A DNA stretch of 64,000 bases from NCBI RefSeq assembly GCF_004791165.1, contig NZ_SRUZ01000003.1, forward strand, positions 890,858-954,857. Direction: 5' to 3'. Shown here piece after piece: positions 55,077 to 64,000 of the stretch (its first letter is position 1; each line of letters begins with the position of its first letter). Made by a program: the position numbers and the translations under genes. Source of the stretch: Mesorhizobium sp. M8A.F.Ca.ET.218.01.1.1 (GTDB lineage Bacteria > Pseudomonadota > Alphaproteobacteria > Rhizobiales > Rhizobiaceae). The notes below the pieces were generated by a model. It did no database searches. It had not been told where the DNA came from and saw only the letters and a list, made by a program, of their open reading frames with translations.

Positions 55077-55367
55077 TTGATCCGGCATATCGTTTTCTTC
55101 AGCGCGCGGCGCAAGGAAGATGTGGAAGCTGTTCGTACCGGGCTGCTGGCGCTCGGCGACATTCCTCATTGCAGCCTCTTCGAGGTCACGCTGAACACCA
55201 AGGTCGACCCGCTGTCGGATGAAGTCGATGTCGTCGTTTACGCGGAATTCGCCGATGACGCGGCGCTGGCAGCCTACAAGGCGCACCCGCTCTATGCGCG
55301 GACCACCAGCAAGGTCAAACCATTGCGCGAGCTGCGTTATTCGGCCGATGTCGTGGCCGGACGCTGA
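55077..55367 (+). CDS. Dabb (stress-responsive A/B barrel) domain protein
   Basis: This encodes 96 residues with TTG start 55077; GAGGAGGCGGGA gives a strong ribosome binding site. IRHIVFFSARRKEDVEAVRT and LAAYKAHPLYARTTSKVKPL are typical of the dimeric Dabb fold. Members include stress proteins and polyketide-cyclising enzymes; the substrate is unknown. Confidence 0.88.
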   Translation: MIRHIVFFSARRKEDVEAVRTGLLALGDIPHCSLFEVTLNTKVDPLSDEVDVVVYAEFADDAALAAYKAHPLYARTTSKVKPLRELRYSADVVAGR

Positions 55368-55505
55368 TCCGGCGCCTGCTCCAGAAGGTGCCGTTTGCAG
55401 CGGCGACTTTCCCGATAGAGCGTGCTGTGCGAACCATGCGCCGCCGCCGGCGGCATTGCGATCAAGTCTTGAACCGACCTTCGGAATGATGCACATCGCG
55501 CCTGC

Positions 55506-56393
55506 ATGACCCCAACCACATCAGCCATTCATCCGCTCGATCATCTGGTTCTGCCGACGCAGACCGTCGACACCGCGCGGATCCGGCTCACCGCGCTGGG
55601 CTTCGTCGTCGCTCCGACCGGCATCCATCCCTTTGGCACGGAAAACTGCTGCGTGTTCCTTGCCGACGGCACCTATCTGGAGCCGCTCGTGATTGGCAGC
55701 GAACAGGCTGCGACGGAGGCTGCCGCCGAGGGCAACGTCTTCGTTGCGCGCGATCGCCTCTATCGCGAAAGCCTTGGTAACGAGGGATTTTCCGCGGTGG
55801 TTCTTGGCACTGACAATGCCGATGACGACCATGAACGCTATGTCGAAGCCGGCCTGTCGGCGGGAGACACGCTGAGCTTCTCGCGAGCCTTCACCGACAC
55901 GGCTGGCAAAAGCGATACCGCCTCGTTCAAGCTCGCTTTTGCTTCGGCCAATCATGCCAGGGACGCTTTTCTTTTTGCCTGCCAGCGCATCAACGCGCCG
56001 AAAGTGGACCGCGCGGCCTTGCAGGCTCATCCCAACGGCGTCGATGGGGTCGTCGAGGTGATTGCAATCAGCAGTGCGCCCTCCGAACAGCACAGGCTGA
56101 TCGCGGTGGCGGTCAATGAACCGTCCGCCGGCGGTCCGGACGGCGCGTTCGCCTTGCCGAACGCAACATTGCGTGTGCTCGATCCCGCGTCTTACGCCGC
56201 GCGCTTTGGCATCCCGACCGGCCCGGCGACGGAGCTTCGTTTCGCCGCCGTGGTATTTGCGATCCGAAGCGCCGATGCCGCTGCGAGGCTGCTTGCAGCC
56301 AACTCAATCCAGCACGATATAGCGGGCACCGACATTGTCGTGCCGCCGGCAGCCGGCCAAGGCGCGGCTTTCATCTTCCGGGAGACCAAATGA
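55506..56393 (+). CDS. VOC-family (glyoxalase-like) protein
   Basis: This encodes 295 residues. The N-terminal beta-alpha-beta unit HPLDHLVLPTQTVDTARIRL and a later partial repeat fit the vicinal-oxygen-chelate, Glyoxalase_3-like fold. CCVFLADGTYLEPLVIG holds a likely metal-ligand Glu. The reaction is unknown. The stop overlaps the kdsA start by 4 nt, a strong operon sign. Confidence 0.85.
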   Translation: MTPTTSAIHPLDHLVLPTQTVDTARIRLTALGFVVAPTGIHPFGTENCCVFLADGTYLEPLVIGSEQAATEAAAEGNVFVARDRLYRESLGNEGFSAVVLGTDNADDDHERYVEAGLSAGDTLSFSRAFTDTAGKSDTASFKLAFASANHARDAFLFACQRINAPKVDRAALQAHPNGVDGVVEVIAISSAPSEQHRLIAVAVNEPSAGGPDGAFALPNATLRVLDPASYAARFGIPTGPATELRFAAVVFAIRSADAAARLLAANSIQHDIAGTDIVVPPAAGQGAAFIFRETK

Positions 56394-57250
56394 GCAAGTC
56401 CCAAGCACCAAATTCGACGGCGCCCAATTCTTCGGTAACGGTCGGCAATGTCATCTTCGACAATGCGGCACCCTTGGCGCTGATCGCTGGCCCGTGCCAG
56501 TTCGAATCGCGCCAACACGCCTTCGACATGGCCGGTGCGCTGAAGGAGCTGACCGGCAGGCTCGGCATCGGCCTCGTCTACAAGACCAGCTACGACAAGG
56601 CCAACCGCACCTCGCTGTCGGCGACGCGCGGTGCCGGCATGGACGCCGCACTTCCCGTGTTCGACGAGTTGCGAAAGGAATTCTCGCTGCCGGTGCTGAC
56701 CGACGTTCACACGGAGGAGCAGTGCGCCATCGTTGCACCGCATGTCGATGTGCTGCAGATACCGGCCTTCCTGTCGCGCCAGACCGACATGCTGGTCGCC
56801 GCCGCGAGGACGGGCAAGGTCATCAATGTGAAGAAAGGACAGTTCCTCGCCCCCTGGGACATGAAGAACGTGGTCGCCAAGATCACCGGTTCCGGCAATG
56901 CCAATGTGCTGACCACCGAGCGCGGTGCTTCTTTCGGCTACAATACACTGGTGTCGGATATGCGCGCTCTGCCTATCATGGCCGAGATCGGCGCGCCGGT
57001 GATCTTCGACGCCACCCATTCGGTGCAGCAGCCGGGCGGGCAGGGCGGGTCGTCTGGCGGGGAGCGCCGCTTTGTCGAGACGCTGGCCCGCGCGGCCGTT
57101 GCCGTCGGCGTTGCCGGCGTCTTTATCGAGACTCATCAGGACCCCGACAATTCGACCTCCTCCGACGGTCCGAACATGGTGCCGCTGAAAGATATGCCGG
57201 CGCTGCTCGAAAAGCTGATGGCGTTGGACCGGGTAGCGAAGGGCCACTAA
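56390..57250 (+). CDS. kdsA: 3-Deoxy-8-phosphooctulonate synthase (KDO-8-P synthase)
   Basis: This encodes 286 residues. It condenses phosphoenolpyruvate with arabinose-5-phosphate, making the KDO precursor of lipopolysaccharide. LIAGPCQFESRQHAFDMAGA and VFDATHSVQQPGGQGGSSGG are diagnostic, and FIETHQDPDNSTSSDGPNM ends the active site. The N-terminus has a short Ser/Asn-rich extension. It is coupled to the VOC gene through ATGA. Confidence 0.97.
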   Translation: MSKSQAPNSTAPNSSVTVGNVIFDNAAPLALIAGPCQFESRQHAFDMAGALKELTGRLGIGLVYKTSYDKANRTSLSATRGAGMDAALPVFDELRKEFSLPVLTDVHTEEQCAIVAPHVDVLQIPAFLSRQTDMLVAAARTGKVINVKKGQFLAPWDMKNVVAKITGSGNANVLTTERGASFGYNTLVSDMRALPIMAEIGAPVIFDATHSVQQPGGQGGSSGGERRFVETLARAAVAVGVAGVFIETHQDPDNSTSSDGPNMVPLKDMPALLEKLMALDRVAKGH

Positions 57251-57335
57251 TCCTAGGCTTTCTGCCCGTGCTTGTGGTTGCCAGGGGCCAGTTGTACGCT
57301 CGGCAGGCAAATGAGCGTTTTGGCAGGAGGAAGCC

Positions 57336-57539
57336 ATGTCCGTCGCCCGCGTCACCGAAATCACCTCATCGTCGAAGAAGAGCTTTCAGGACGCCATCGA
57401 GCAAGGAATCGCCCGCGCCGCCAAAACCCTGAAGAATGTCGAAGGGGCCTGGATCCAGGATCAGAAGATCGTTGTCGTGGACGGCAAGATCGCGGCCTAT
57501 CGCGTCAACATGAAGGTGACTTTCATCCTCGCGGAGTGA
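57336..57539 (+). CDS. Dodecin family flavin-binding protein
   Basis: This encodes 67 residues. MSVARVTEITSSSKKSFQDA and NVEGAWIQDQKIVVVDGKI are dodecin signatures; the Trp in GAWI stacks on the flavin. Dodecins form dodecameric hollow spheres that store riboflavin or FMN. GGCAGGAGGAAGCC is an excellent ribosome binding site. It lies 85 nt after kdsA. Confidence 0.93.
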   Translation: MSVARVTEITSSSKKSFQDAIEQGIARAAKTLKNVEGAWIQDQKIVVVDGKIAAYRVNMKVTFILAE

Positions 57540-57622
57540 TCGGGCAGCCGCCAAAAAGTCGGGAACTTTCGCCCGCGCGCCTCATTGTCAAAGTGCAGAT
57601 TAACGACAACGAGGAGCAAACA

Positions 57623-57988
57623 ATGACAACGCAAACAGGCCACACCGAAGCCATTGCCGCTTCGCGAGTGATCGGCACTACCGTCTACAATACCCAAGGC
57701 GACGGCATCGGCAGCATCGAGGACGTCATGCTCGATAAGACGTCGAACGGCATCATGTTCGCGGTGATCGGATTTGGCGGCTTTCTCGGTATTGCCGAGA
57801 AGTACCATGCCATTCCCTGGGCGAGCCTCGACTACGACGAGGACAAGGGCGGCTATGTCGTACCCTTCACCAAGGAACAGCTGAAGGCAGCGCCCGCCCA
57901 TTCGATCAACGAGTTGGCCGGCGCCGATGGCGAGAGCGTGCGCGACGAGTCCTACGAATATTATAAGGTTACGCCCTACTGGCACTGA
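57623..57988 (+). CDS. PRC-barrel domain protein
   Basis: This encodes 121 residues from ATG 57623, with GAGGAGCAAAC upstream. ASRVIGTTVYNTQGDGIGSI and GGFLGIAEKYHAIPWASLDY are typical of rhizobial PRC-barrel proteins, which are often stress- or envelope-associated. The function is unknown. A strong terminator follows. Confidence 0.9.
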   Translation: MTTQTGHTEAIAASRVIGTTVYNTQGDGIGSIEDVMLDKTSNGIMFAVIGFGGFLGIAEKYHAIPWASLDYDEDKGGYVVPFTKEQLKAAPAHSINELAGADGESVRDESYEYYKVTPYWH

Positions 57989-57998
57989 CGCCACAACC

Positions 57999-58031
57999 GA
58001 AAAGGGGGCCGTTTCGACGGCCCCCTTTTCG
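57999..58031. terminator. Terminator after the PRC-barrel gene
   Basis: GAAAAGGGGGCCG (57999-58011) and CGGCCCCCTTTTC (58018-58030) are perfect arms over TTTCGA. It is placed to stop transcription from both directions, including the small lipoprotein gene on the minus strand. Confidence 0.88.
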
Positions 58032-58044
58032 ATTCGAGGCAACG

Positions 58045-58170
58045 CTACTCGCTAATGTGCAAGGCCGGCAAAGGCGCAATGGCCTTTGGCGGTGGCTGCT
58101 GATTGTCGCACGACGTCAGGAACGCCGCCGCGATCAGGAACAGACTGACGATACCGCTCAACTCGGACAT
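58045..58170 (-). CDS. Small lipoprotein (41 residues)
   Basis: The minus-strand ATG at 58170 is preceded by AGGAGGAGTTTCGCC, a near-perfect ribosome binding site. The peptide begins MSELSGIVSLFLIAAAFLTS followed by Cys21, giving the lipobox LTSC, then the Gln/Pro-rich CDNQQPPPKAIAPLPALHIS. It ends at TAG 58045-58047, 14 nt before the shared terminator. It resembles small rhizobial entericidin-like or linker lipoproteins; the function is unknown. Confidence 0.75.
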   Translation of the reverse strand: MSELSGIVSLFLIAAAFLTSCDNQQPPPKAIAPLPALHISE

Positions 58171-58269
58171 GGCGAAACTCCTCCTGTTTCGCCCCGCGCG
58201 ACAACAGCCTTAACCCGGAATGCGCCCCTTGTGGCATGACTTATGATGACAGAAACTTGCGCTTCGTGA

Positions 58270-59646
<1,377 letters not shown>

Positions 59647-59670
59647 TCCGGCCGCGCATCTTTGGTATCG

Positions 59671-59696
59671 AAAGGGCGGGACATCCCGCCCTTTTT
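59671..59696 (+). terminator. Terminator after eno
   Basis: AAAGGGCGGG (59671-59680) and CCCGCCCTTT (59685-59694) pair over ACAT and are followed by TTTTT, 24 nt after the stop codon. Confidence 0.87.
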
Positions 59697-59798
59697 CATT
59701 TCAGGCTGGGCTGGGCCGCCGCCCGTAACCGTCCGTTAAGCACAATCAGGCGAAAAAGGCGTCGAGCCGTTTGAGTTCGCGGCCACGGGGAATCGGTC

Positions 59799-60122
59799 AT
59801 GTGGACGCGTCAGCACAAGCAGAGAAATACCGGGCGGCTGATCATTCCTTCGCTGTGCGTGGTGTTCCTGGCCTATTTCGGCTTTCACGCTTATCACGGC
59901 GAATTCGGTATCAATTCCAAATACAAGCTGGAGGCCGAAACGGTCGCGCTGCAGGGTCAGCTCGAGGCGATCAGGGCGCGCAGGATGGAACTCGAACGGC
60001 GGGTCAAGCTCATGCATGATGGCACGCTGGAGAGGGACATGCTCGATGAGCAGGCGCGTAAAGCGCTTAATCTGTCCCAGGCCGACGAGATCACCATCAT
60101 GCTGCCGGTTTCGGAGAAGTAA
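59799..60122 (+). CDS. Septum formation initiator (FtsB/DivIC family)
   Basis: This encodes 107 residues. One membrane helix (LIIPSLCVVFLAYFGFHAY, about 14-32) is followed by a coiled coil (about 45-80, KLEAETVALQGQLEAIRARR) and a short C-terminal cap with TLERDMLDEQARKALN. This is the layout of FtsB, which joins FtsL and FtsQ in the divisome. The place between eno and pdhA is the usual one in alphaproteobacteria. Confidence 0.93.
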   Translation: MWTRQHKQRNTGRLIIPSLCVVFLAYFGFHAYHGEFGINSKYKLEAETVALQGQLEAIRARRMELERRVKLMHDGTLERDMLDEQARKALNLSQADEITIMLPVSEK

Positions 60123-60313
60123 CCGGTTTTCGGTTAATCAGCAATATTTTCAATGATTTTAATCGCTTAGGCGCATGCCAGCTATGCAATTTCGACATGG
60201 CGGAACGCCTTTCTACGTGTTAGCCTCCCATAAATCGAAGGGGAGGGCGATCTCCCCGGAGCAGGTTGATCTTGCTCCAGTGTCCGCAAAGAGACGCCAA
60301 CAGGGAGTGATGC

Positions 60314-61351
60314 ATGGCCACCGCAGCCAGAAAAGCGCCTGCCAAATCGAAATCCGACGGCAAATCCGGCCTGTCAGCACCCAAGCCTGCTGACTTCACC
60401 AAGGACGAAGAGCTTGCCGCCTACCGGCACATGCTGCTCATCCGCCGGTTTGAGGAAAAGGCCGGCCAGCTCTATGGCATGGGCTTCATCGGCGGCTTCT
60501 GCCACCTCTACATTGGCCAGGAGGCGGTCGTCACCGGCATGAAGATGGCGCTGATCGACGGCGACCAGATGATCACGGCCTATCGCGATCACGGCCACAT
60601 GCTGGCGATGGAGCTTTCGCCGCGTGGCGTGATGGCTGAGCTGACCGGACGCCGCGGCGGCTTGTCCAGGGGCAAGGGCGGCTCCATGCACATGTTCTCC
60701 AAGGAGAAGCATTTCTATGGCGGTCACGGCATCGTCGGCGCGCAGGTGTCGCTCGGCACCGGTCTGGCCTTCGCCAACCGCTACCGCGACAACAACAATG
60801 TCTCGCTGACCTATTTCGGCGACGGCGCAGCCAACCAGGGCCAGGTCTATGAGAGCTTCAACATGGCCTCGCTGTGGAAGCTGCCGGTGATCTACATCAT
60901 CGAGAACAACCGCTACGCCATGGGCACCTCGGTGTCGCGCTCTTCAGCGGAGACTGACTTCTCGCACCGTGGCGCTTCCTTCAAGATTCCCGGCATCCAG
61001 GTCGACGGCATGGATGTGCGCGCGGTCAAGGCCGCCGGCGATCTCGCCACCGAATGGTGCCGCGCCGGCAATGGCCCGCTGATCCTCGAAATGCAGACCT
61101 ACCGCTATCGCGGCCACTCGATGTCCGATCCTGCGAAATACCGGTCGAAGGAAGAAGTGCAGAAGATGCGCTCCGAGCATGACCCGATCGAGCAGGTCAA
61201 GGCGCGGCTGATCGAGAAGAAGTGGGCGACCGAGGACGAGCTCAAGACCATCGACAAGGAGGTTCGCGACATCGTCGCCGACGCCGCCGAATTTGCCCAG
61301 AACGATGCCGAGCCGGATCCGTCCGAGCTCTGGACCGATATCGTATTGTAA
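60314..61351 (+). CDS. pdhA: Pyruvate dehydrogenase E1 component, alpha subunit
   Basis: This encodes 345 residues. With PdhB it decarboxylates pyruvate using thiamine diphosphate. [20 protein letters not shown] is the ThDP/Mg motif, and [19 protein letters not shown] is the conserved loop that in eukaryotic relatives is phosphorylated. The N-terminus is Ala/Lys-rich ([18 protein letters not shown]). CAGGGAG precedes the ATG. It is 14 nt before pdhB. Confidence 0.98.
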   Translation: MATAARKAPAKSKSDGKSGLSAPKPADFTKDEELAAYRHMLLIRRFEEKAGQLYGMGFIGGFCHLYIGQEAVVTGMKMALIDGDQMITAYRDHGHMLAMELSPRGVMAELTGRRGGLSRGKGGSMHMFSKEKHFYGGHGIVGAQVSLGTGLAFANRYRDNNNVSLTYFGDGAANQGQVYESFNMASLWKLPVIYIIENNRYAMGTSVSRSSAETDFSHRGASFKIPGIQVDGMDVRAVKAAGDLATEWCRAGNGPLILEMQTYRYRGHSMSDPAKYRSKEEVQKMRSEHDPIEQVKARLIEKKWATEDELKTIDKEVRDIVADAAEFAQNDAEPDPSELWTDIVL

Positions 61352-61365
61352 GGGAGGGCCAGGAC

Positions 61366-62766
<1,401 letters not shown>

Positions 62767-62778
62767 GGAGCAATGCGG

Positions 62779-63066
62779 ATGCTGTCTTTCTGGACGTTGG
62801 CAGCCATCATTGTTCCCACTGTCGTGGTCGCCTTTCTCGTGCGATCGATGACGGGGAAGTTCGATGCGGTTCTGTTGATGCTCAGCGGTGCCGCGTCGCT
62901 GGTTCTTGCTATTGTGGCAACTGCTTCCGCAAAGGTCGACCAGACCGGCAGCATGATGACGCTCGAGATGGGCAAGGGTAGCTACCATTTCGGTGTCTTG
63001 CCACCTGTGTTCATCGTCGCCACGCTGACCGTCATGCGCGGCCTTTTCAAATTCATCCAGGAGTGA
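62779..63066 (+). CDS. Small membrane protein inside the pdh operon
   Basis: This encodes 95 residues from ATG 62779, for which GGGAG is 8 nt upstream; an ATG at 62773 is only 2 nt from it. Three hydrophobic segments are visible (FWTLAAIIVPTVVVAFLV, AVLLMLSGAASLVLAIVATA and VLPPVFIVATLTVMRGLF). No known domain was recognised. It lies between pdhB and pdhC with gaps of 12 nt (6 nt from the alternative start) and 3 nt, so it should be co-expressed with the complex. It could anchor or regulate the complex; that is inference. Confidence 0.8.
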   Translation: MLSFWTLAAIIVPTVVVAFLVRSMTGKFDAVLLMLSGAASLVLAIVATASAKVDQTGSMMTLEMGKGSYHFGVLPPVFIVATLTVMRGLFKFIQE

Positions 63067-63069
63067 GCG

Positions 63070-64000
63070 ATGCCTATCAACATCACCATGCCGGCCCTGT
63101 CGCCCACGATGGAAGAAGGCAATCTGTCAAAATGGCTGGTCAAGGAAGGTGACAAGGTTTCGCCGGGCGATGTCATTGCCGAGATCGAGACCGACAAGGC
63201 GACGATGGAAGTTGAAGCCGTCGATGAGGGCACTGTCGCCAAGCTGGTCGTGCCGGCCGGAACCGAAGGGGTCAAGGTCAACGCGCTGATCGCCGTGCTT
63301 GCCGCCGAAGGCGAAGATGCGGGCGCTGCCGCGAAAAGCGGTGGCGCACCGGCGAAAGCCGAGGCCAAGCAGGACAGGGCGCCAATCTCCCCACCCGTGG
63401 GGGAGATGTCGACGAAGTCGACAGAGGGGGGCGCTGTTCCTCCAGCAGCCAAGAGCGAGGCGCCCCCCTCTGGCCTGCCGGCCATCTCCCCCACAAGGGG
63501 GGAGATCAGCCAATCGGCCGAGCGCACCTTTGCGTCGCCGCTCGCGCGCCGCATCGCCAAGGAGGCGGGGGTCGATGTGTCGGCCGTGACCGGCACCGGT
63601 CCGCATGGCCGGGTGGTGAAGGCCGATGTCGACGCCGCGATCGCCGGTGGCGGCGCCAAGGCAGCACCGGCAGCCAAGGCTCCGGCTGGTGCGCCTTCCG
63701 CTGCTCCGGCTGTAAAGGCAATGTCGGACGATCAGGTGCTGAAGCTGTTCGAGCAAGGCTCTTACGAACTCGTCCCGCACGACAATATGCGCAAGACCAT
63801 CGCGCGGCGCCTGGTCGAGGCCAAGACCACCATCCCGCATTTCTACCTGACGCTCGACTGCGAGCTCGACGCGCTGCTTTCGCTGCGCACGCAGCTCAAT
63901 GCGGCGGCACCGGTGAAGAAGACCGACAAGGGTGAGGCGCCCGCCTACAAGCTGTCGGTCAACGACATGGTGATCAAGGCGATGGCCATGGCGCTGAAGG
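63070..64000 (+). CDS. pdhC: Pyruvate dehydrogenase E2 (dihydrolipoamide acetyltransferase), cut by window end
   Basis: The first 310 residues are present. A lipoyl domain (1-78, Lys43 in [11 protein letters not shown]) is followed by an unusual linker (about 100-150) carrying a palindromic repeat element. The E1/E3-binding domain follows (FASPLARRIAKEAGVDVSAV, about 156-190), then a second Ala/Pro linker and the start of the catalytic domain (IARRLVEAKTTIPHFYLTLD). The catalytic HxxxD motif lies beyond the window. The gene is also called aceF. Confidence 0.97.
   Translation, partial: MPINITMPALSPTMEEGNLSKWLVKEGDKVSPGDVIAEIETDKATMEVEAVDEGTVAKLVVPAGTEGVKVNALIAVLAAEGEDAGAAAKSGGAPAKAEAKQDRAPISPPVGEMSTKSTEGGAVPPAAKSEAPPSGLPAISPTRGEISQSAERTFASPLARRIAKEAGVDVSAVTGTGPHGRVVKADVDAAIAGGGAKAAPAAKAPAGAPSAAPAVKAMSDDQVLKLFEQGSYELVPHDNMRKTIARRLVEAKTTIPHFYLTLDCELDALLSLRTQLNAAAPVKKTDKGEAPAYKLSVNDMVIKAMAMALK
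63385..63506. repeat. Nested palindromic repeat element within the pdhC coding sequence
   Basis: Five complementary units are arranged symmetrically. Outer hairpins of the ATCTCCCC..GGGGAGAT type lie at 63385-63407 and 63484-63506. Middle hairpins are GTCGAC-GAA-GTCGAC (63408-63422) and GGCC..GGCC (63472-63483). Long arms AGAGGGGGGCGC (63423-63434) and GCGCCCCCCTCT (63460-63471) pair across the centre. The pattern resembles a dispersed Mesorhizobium repeat normally found between genes (from memory). Here the reading frame stays open through it. Confidence 0.85.

Overview
The window is a 64 kb piece of a high-GC alphaproteobacterial chromosome. Gene content and sequence suggest a Rhizobiales member, most likely Mesorhizobium or a close Phyllobacteriaceae relative. 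Supporting features are the ribosomal operon layout (no rpmJ after secY, rpsD not beside rpoA), a short-LID adenylate kinase directly behind secY, GlnII (a rhizobial-type second glutamine synthetase) alongside GlnB/GlnA, a PdhB that carries its own lipoyl domain, an ATP12-type F1 assembly chaperone, and rhizobial intergenic repeats. No rRNA, tRNA, CRISPR array, insertion sequence or prophage was seen.

Layout. 1-12.9 kb is the S10-spc-alpha ribosomal superoperon, from the 3' end of rplW to rplQ, including secY, adk and rpoA, and closed by a strong terminator. 13.0-17.5 kb holds an HtrA/Deg protease, rarA, a DUF930 protein and an aspartyl/asparaginyl hydroxylase-like membrane protein. 17.5-19.5 kb is an atypical patch with a degenerate repeat and a polytopic glycosyltransferase-like protein. 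19.6-24.9 kb carries crcB, a pseudouridine synthase, an EamA exporter, the ATP12 chaperone and an unusual MFS transporter. 25-34.5 kb is rich in nitrogen-related genes: glnII with a sigma-54 promoter, a P1-type aminopeptidase/TetR/APC permease module, the glnBA operon with a sigma-54-like promoter, and the NAD(P)HX repair enzyme. 34.5-39.9 kb has pccB, a DEAD-box helicase, an alpha/beta hydrolase and an SDR oxidoreductase. 40.1-44.7 kb is a compact cysteine/sulfur cluster (cysK, AlaX editing protein, sulfurtransferase, GNAT), followed by OmpA-like and DUF1203 proteins. 44.9-48.6 kb has a double-domain outer-membrane protein, alanine dehydrogenase and its divergent Lrp/AsnC regulator. 48.8-55.4 kb has a 5-formyl-THF cyclo-ligase, a type II NADH dehydrogenase, a Tat-exported cyclic nucleotide phosphodiesterase and a cyclopropane fatty acid synthase. 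55.5-64 kb is a metabolic run: VOC protein, kdsA, dodecin, PRC-barrel protein, a small lipoprotein, enolase, an FtsB-like protein and pdhA-pdhB-small membrane protein-pdhC (cut by the window end).

The genes are mostly core housekeeping: translation, protein export, central carbon flow through enolase and pyruvate dehydrogenase, and nitrogen assimilation. PII, GSI and GSII probably form one NtrC-controlled regulon; both sigma-54-type promoters are visible.

The least ordinary signals are: a roughly 122-bp nested palindromic repeat carried in frame inside the pdhC linker; a small membrane protein tightly coupled inside the pdh operon; a heptamer-based inverted repeat inside the alpha ribosomal operon; a tandemly duplicated beta-barrel protein; an MFS transporter with a roughly 185-residue inserted domain; and a 41-residue lipoprotein gene that is easily missed.
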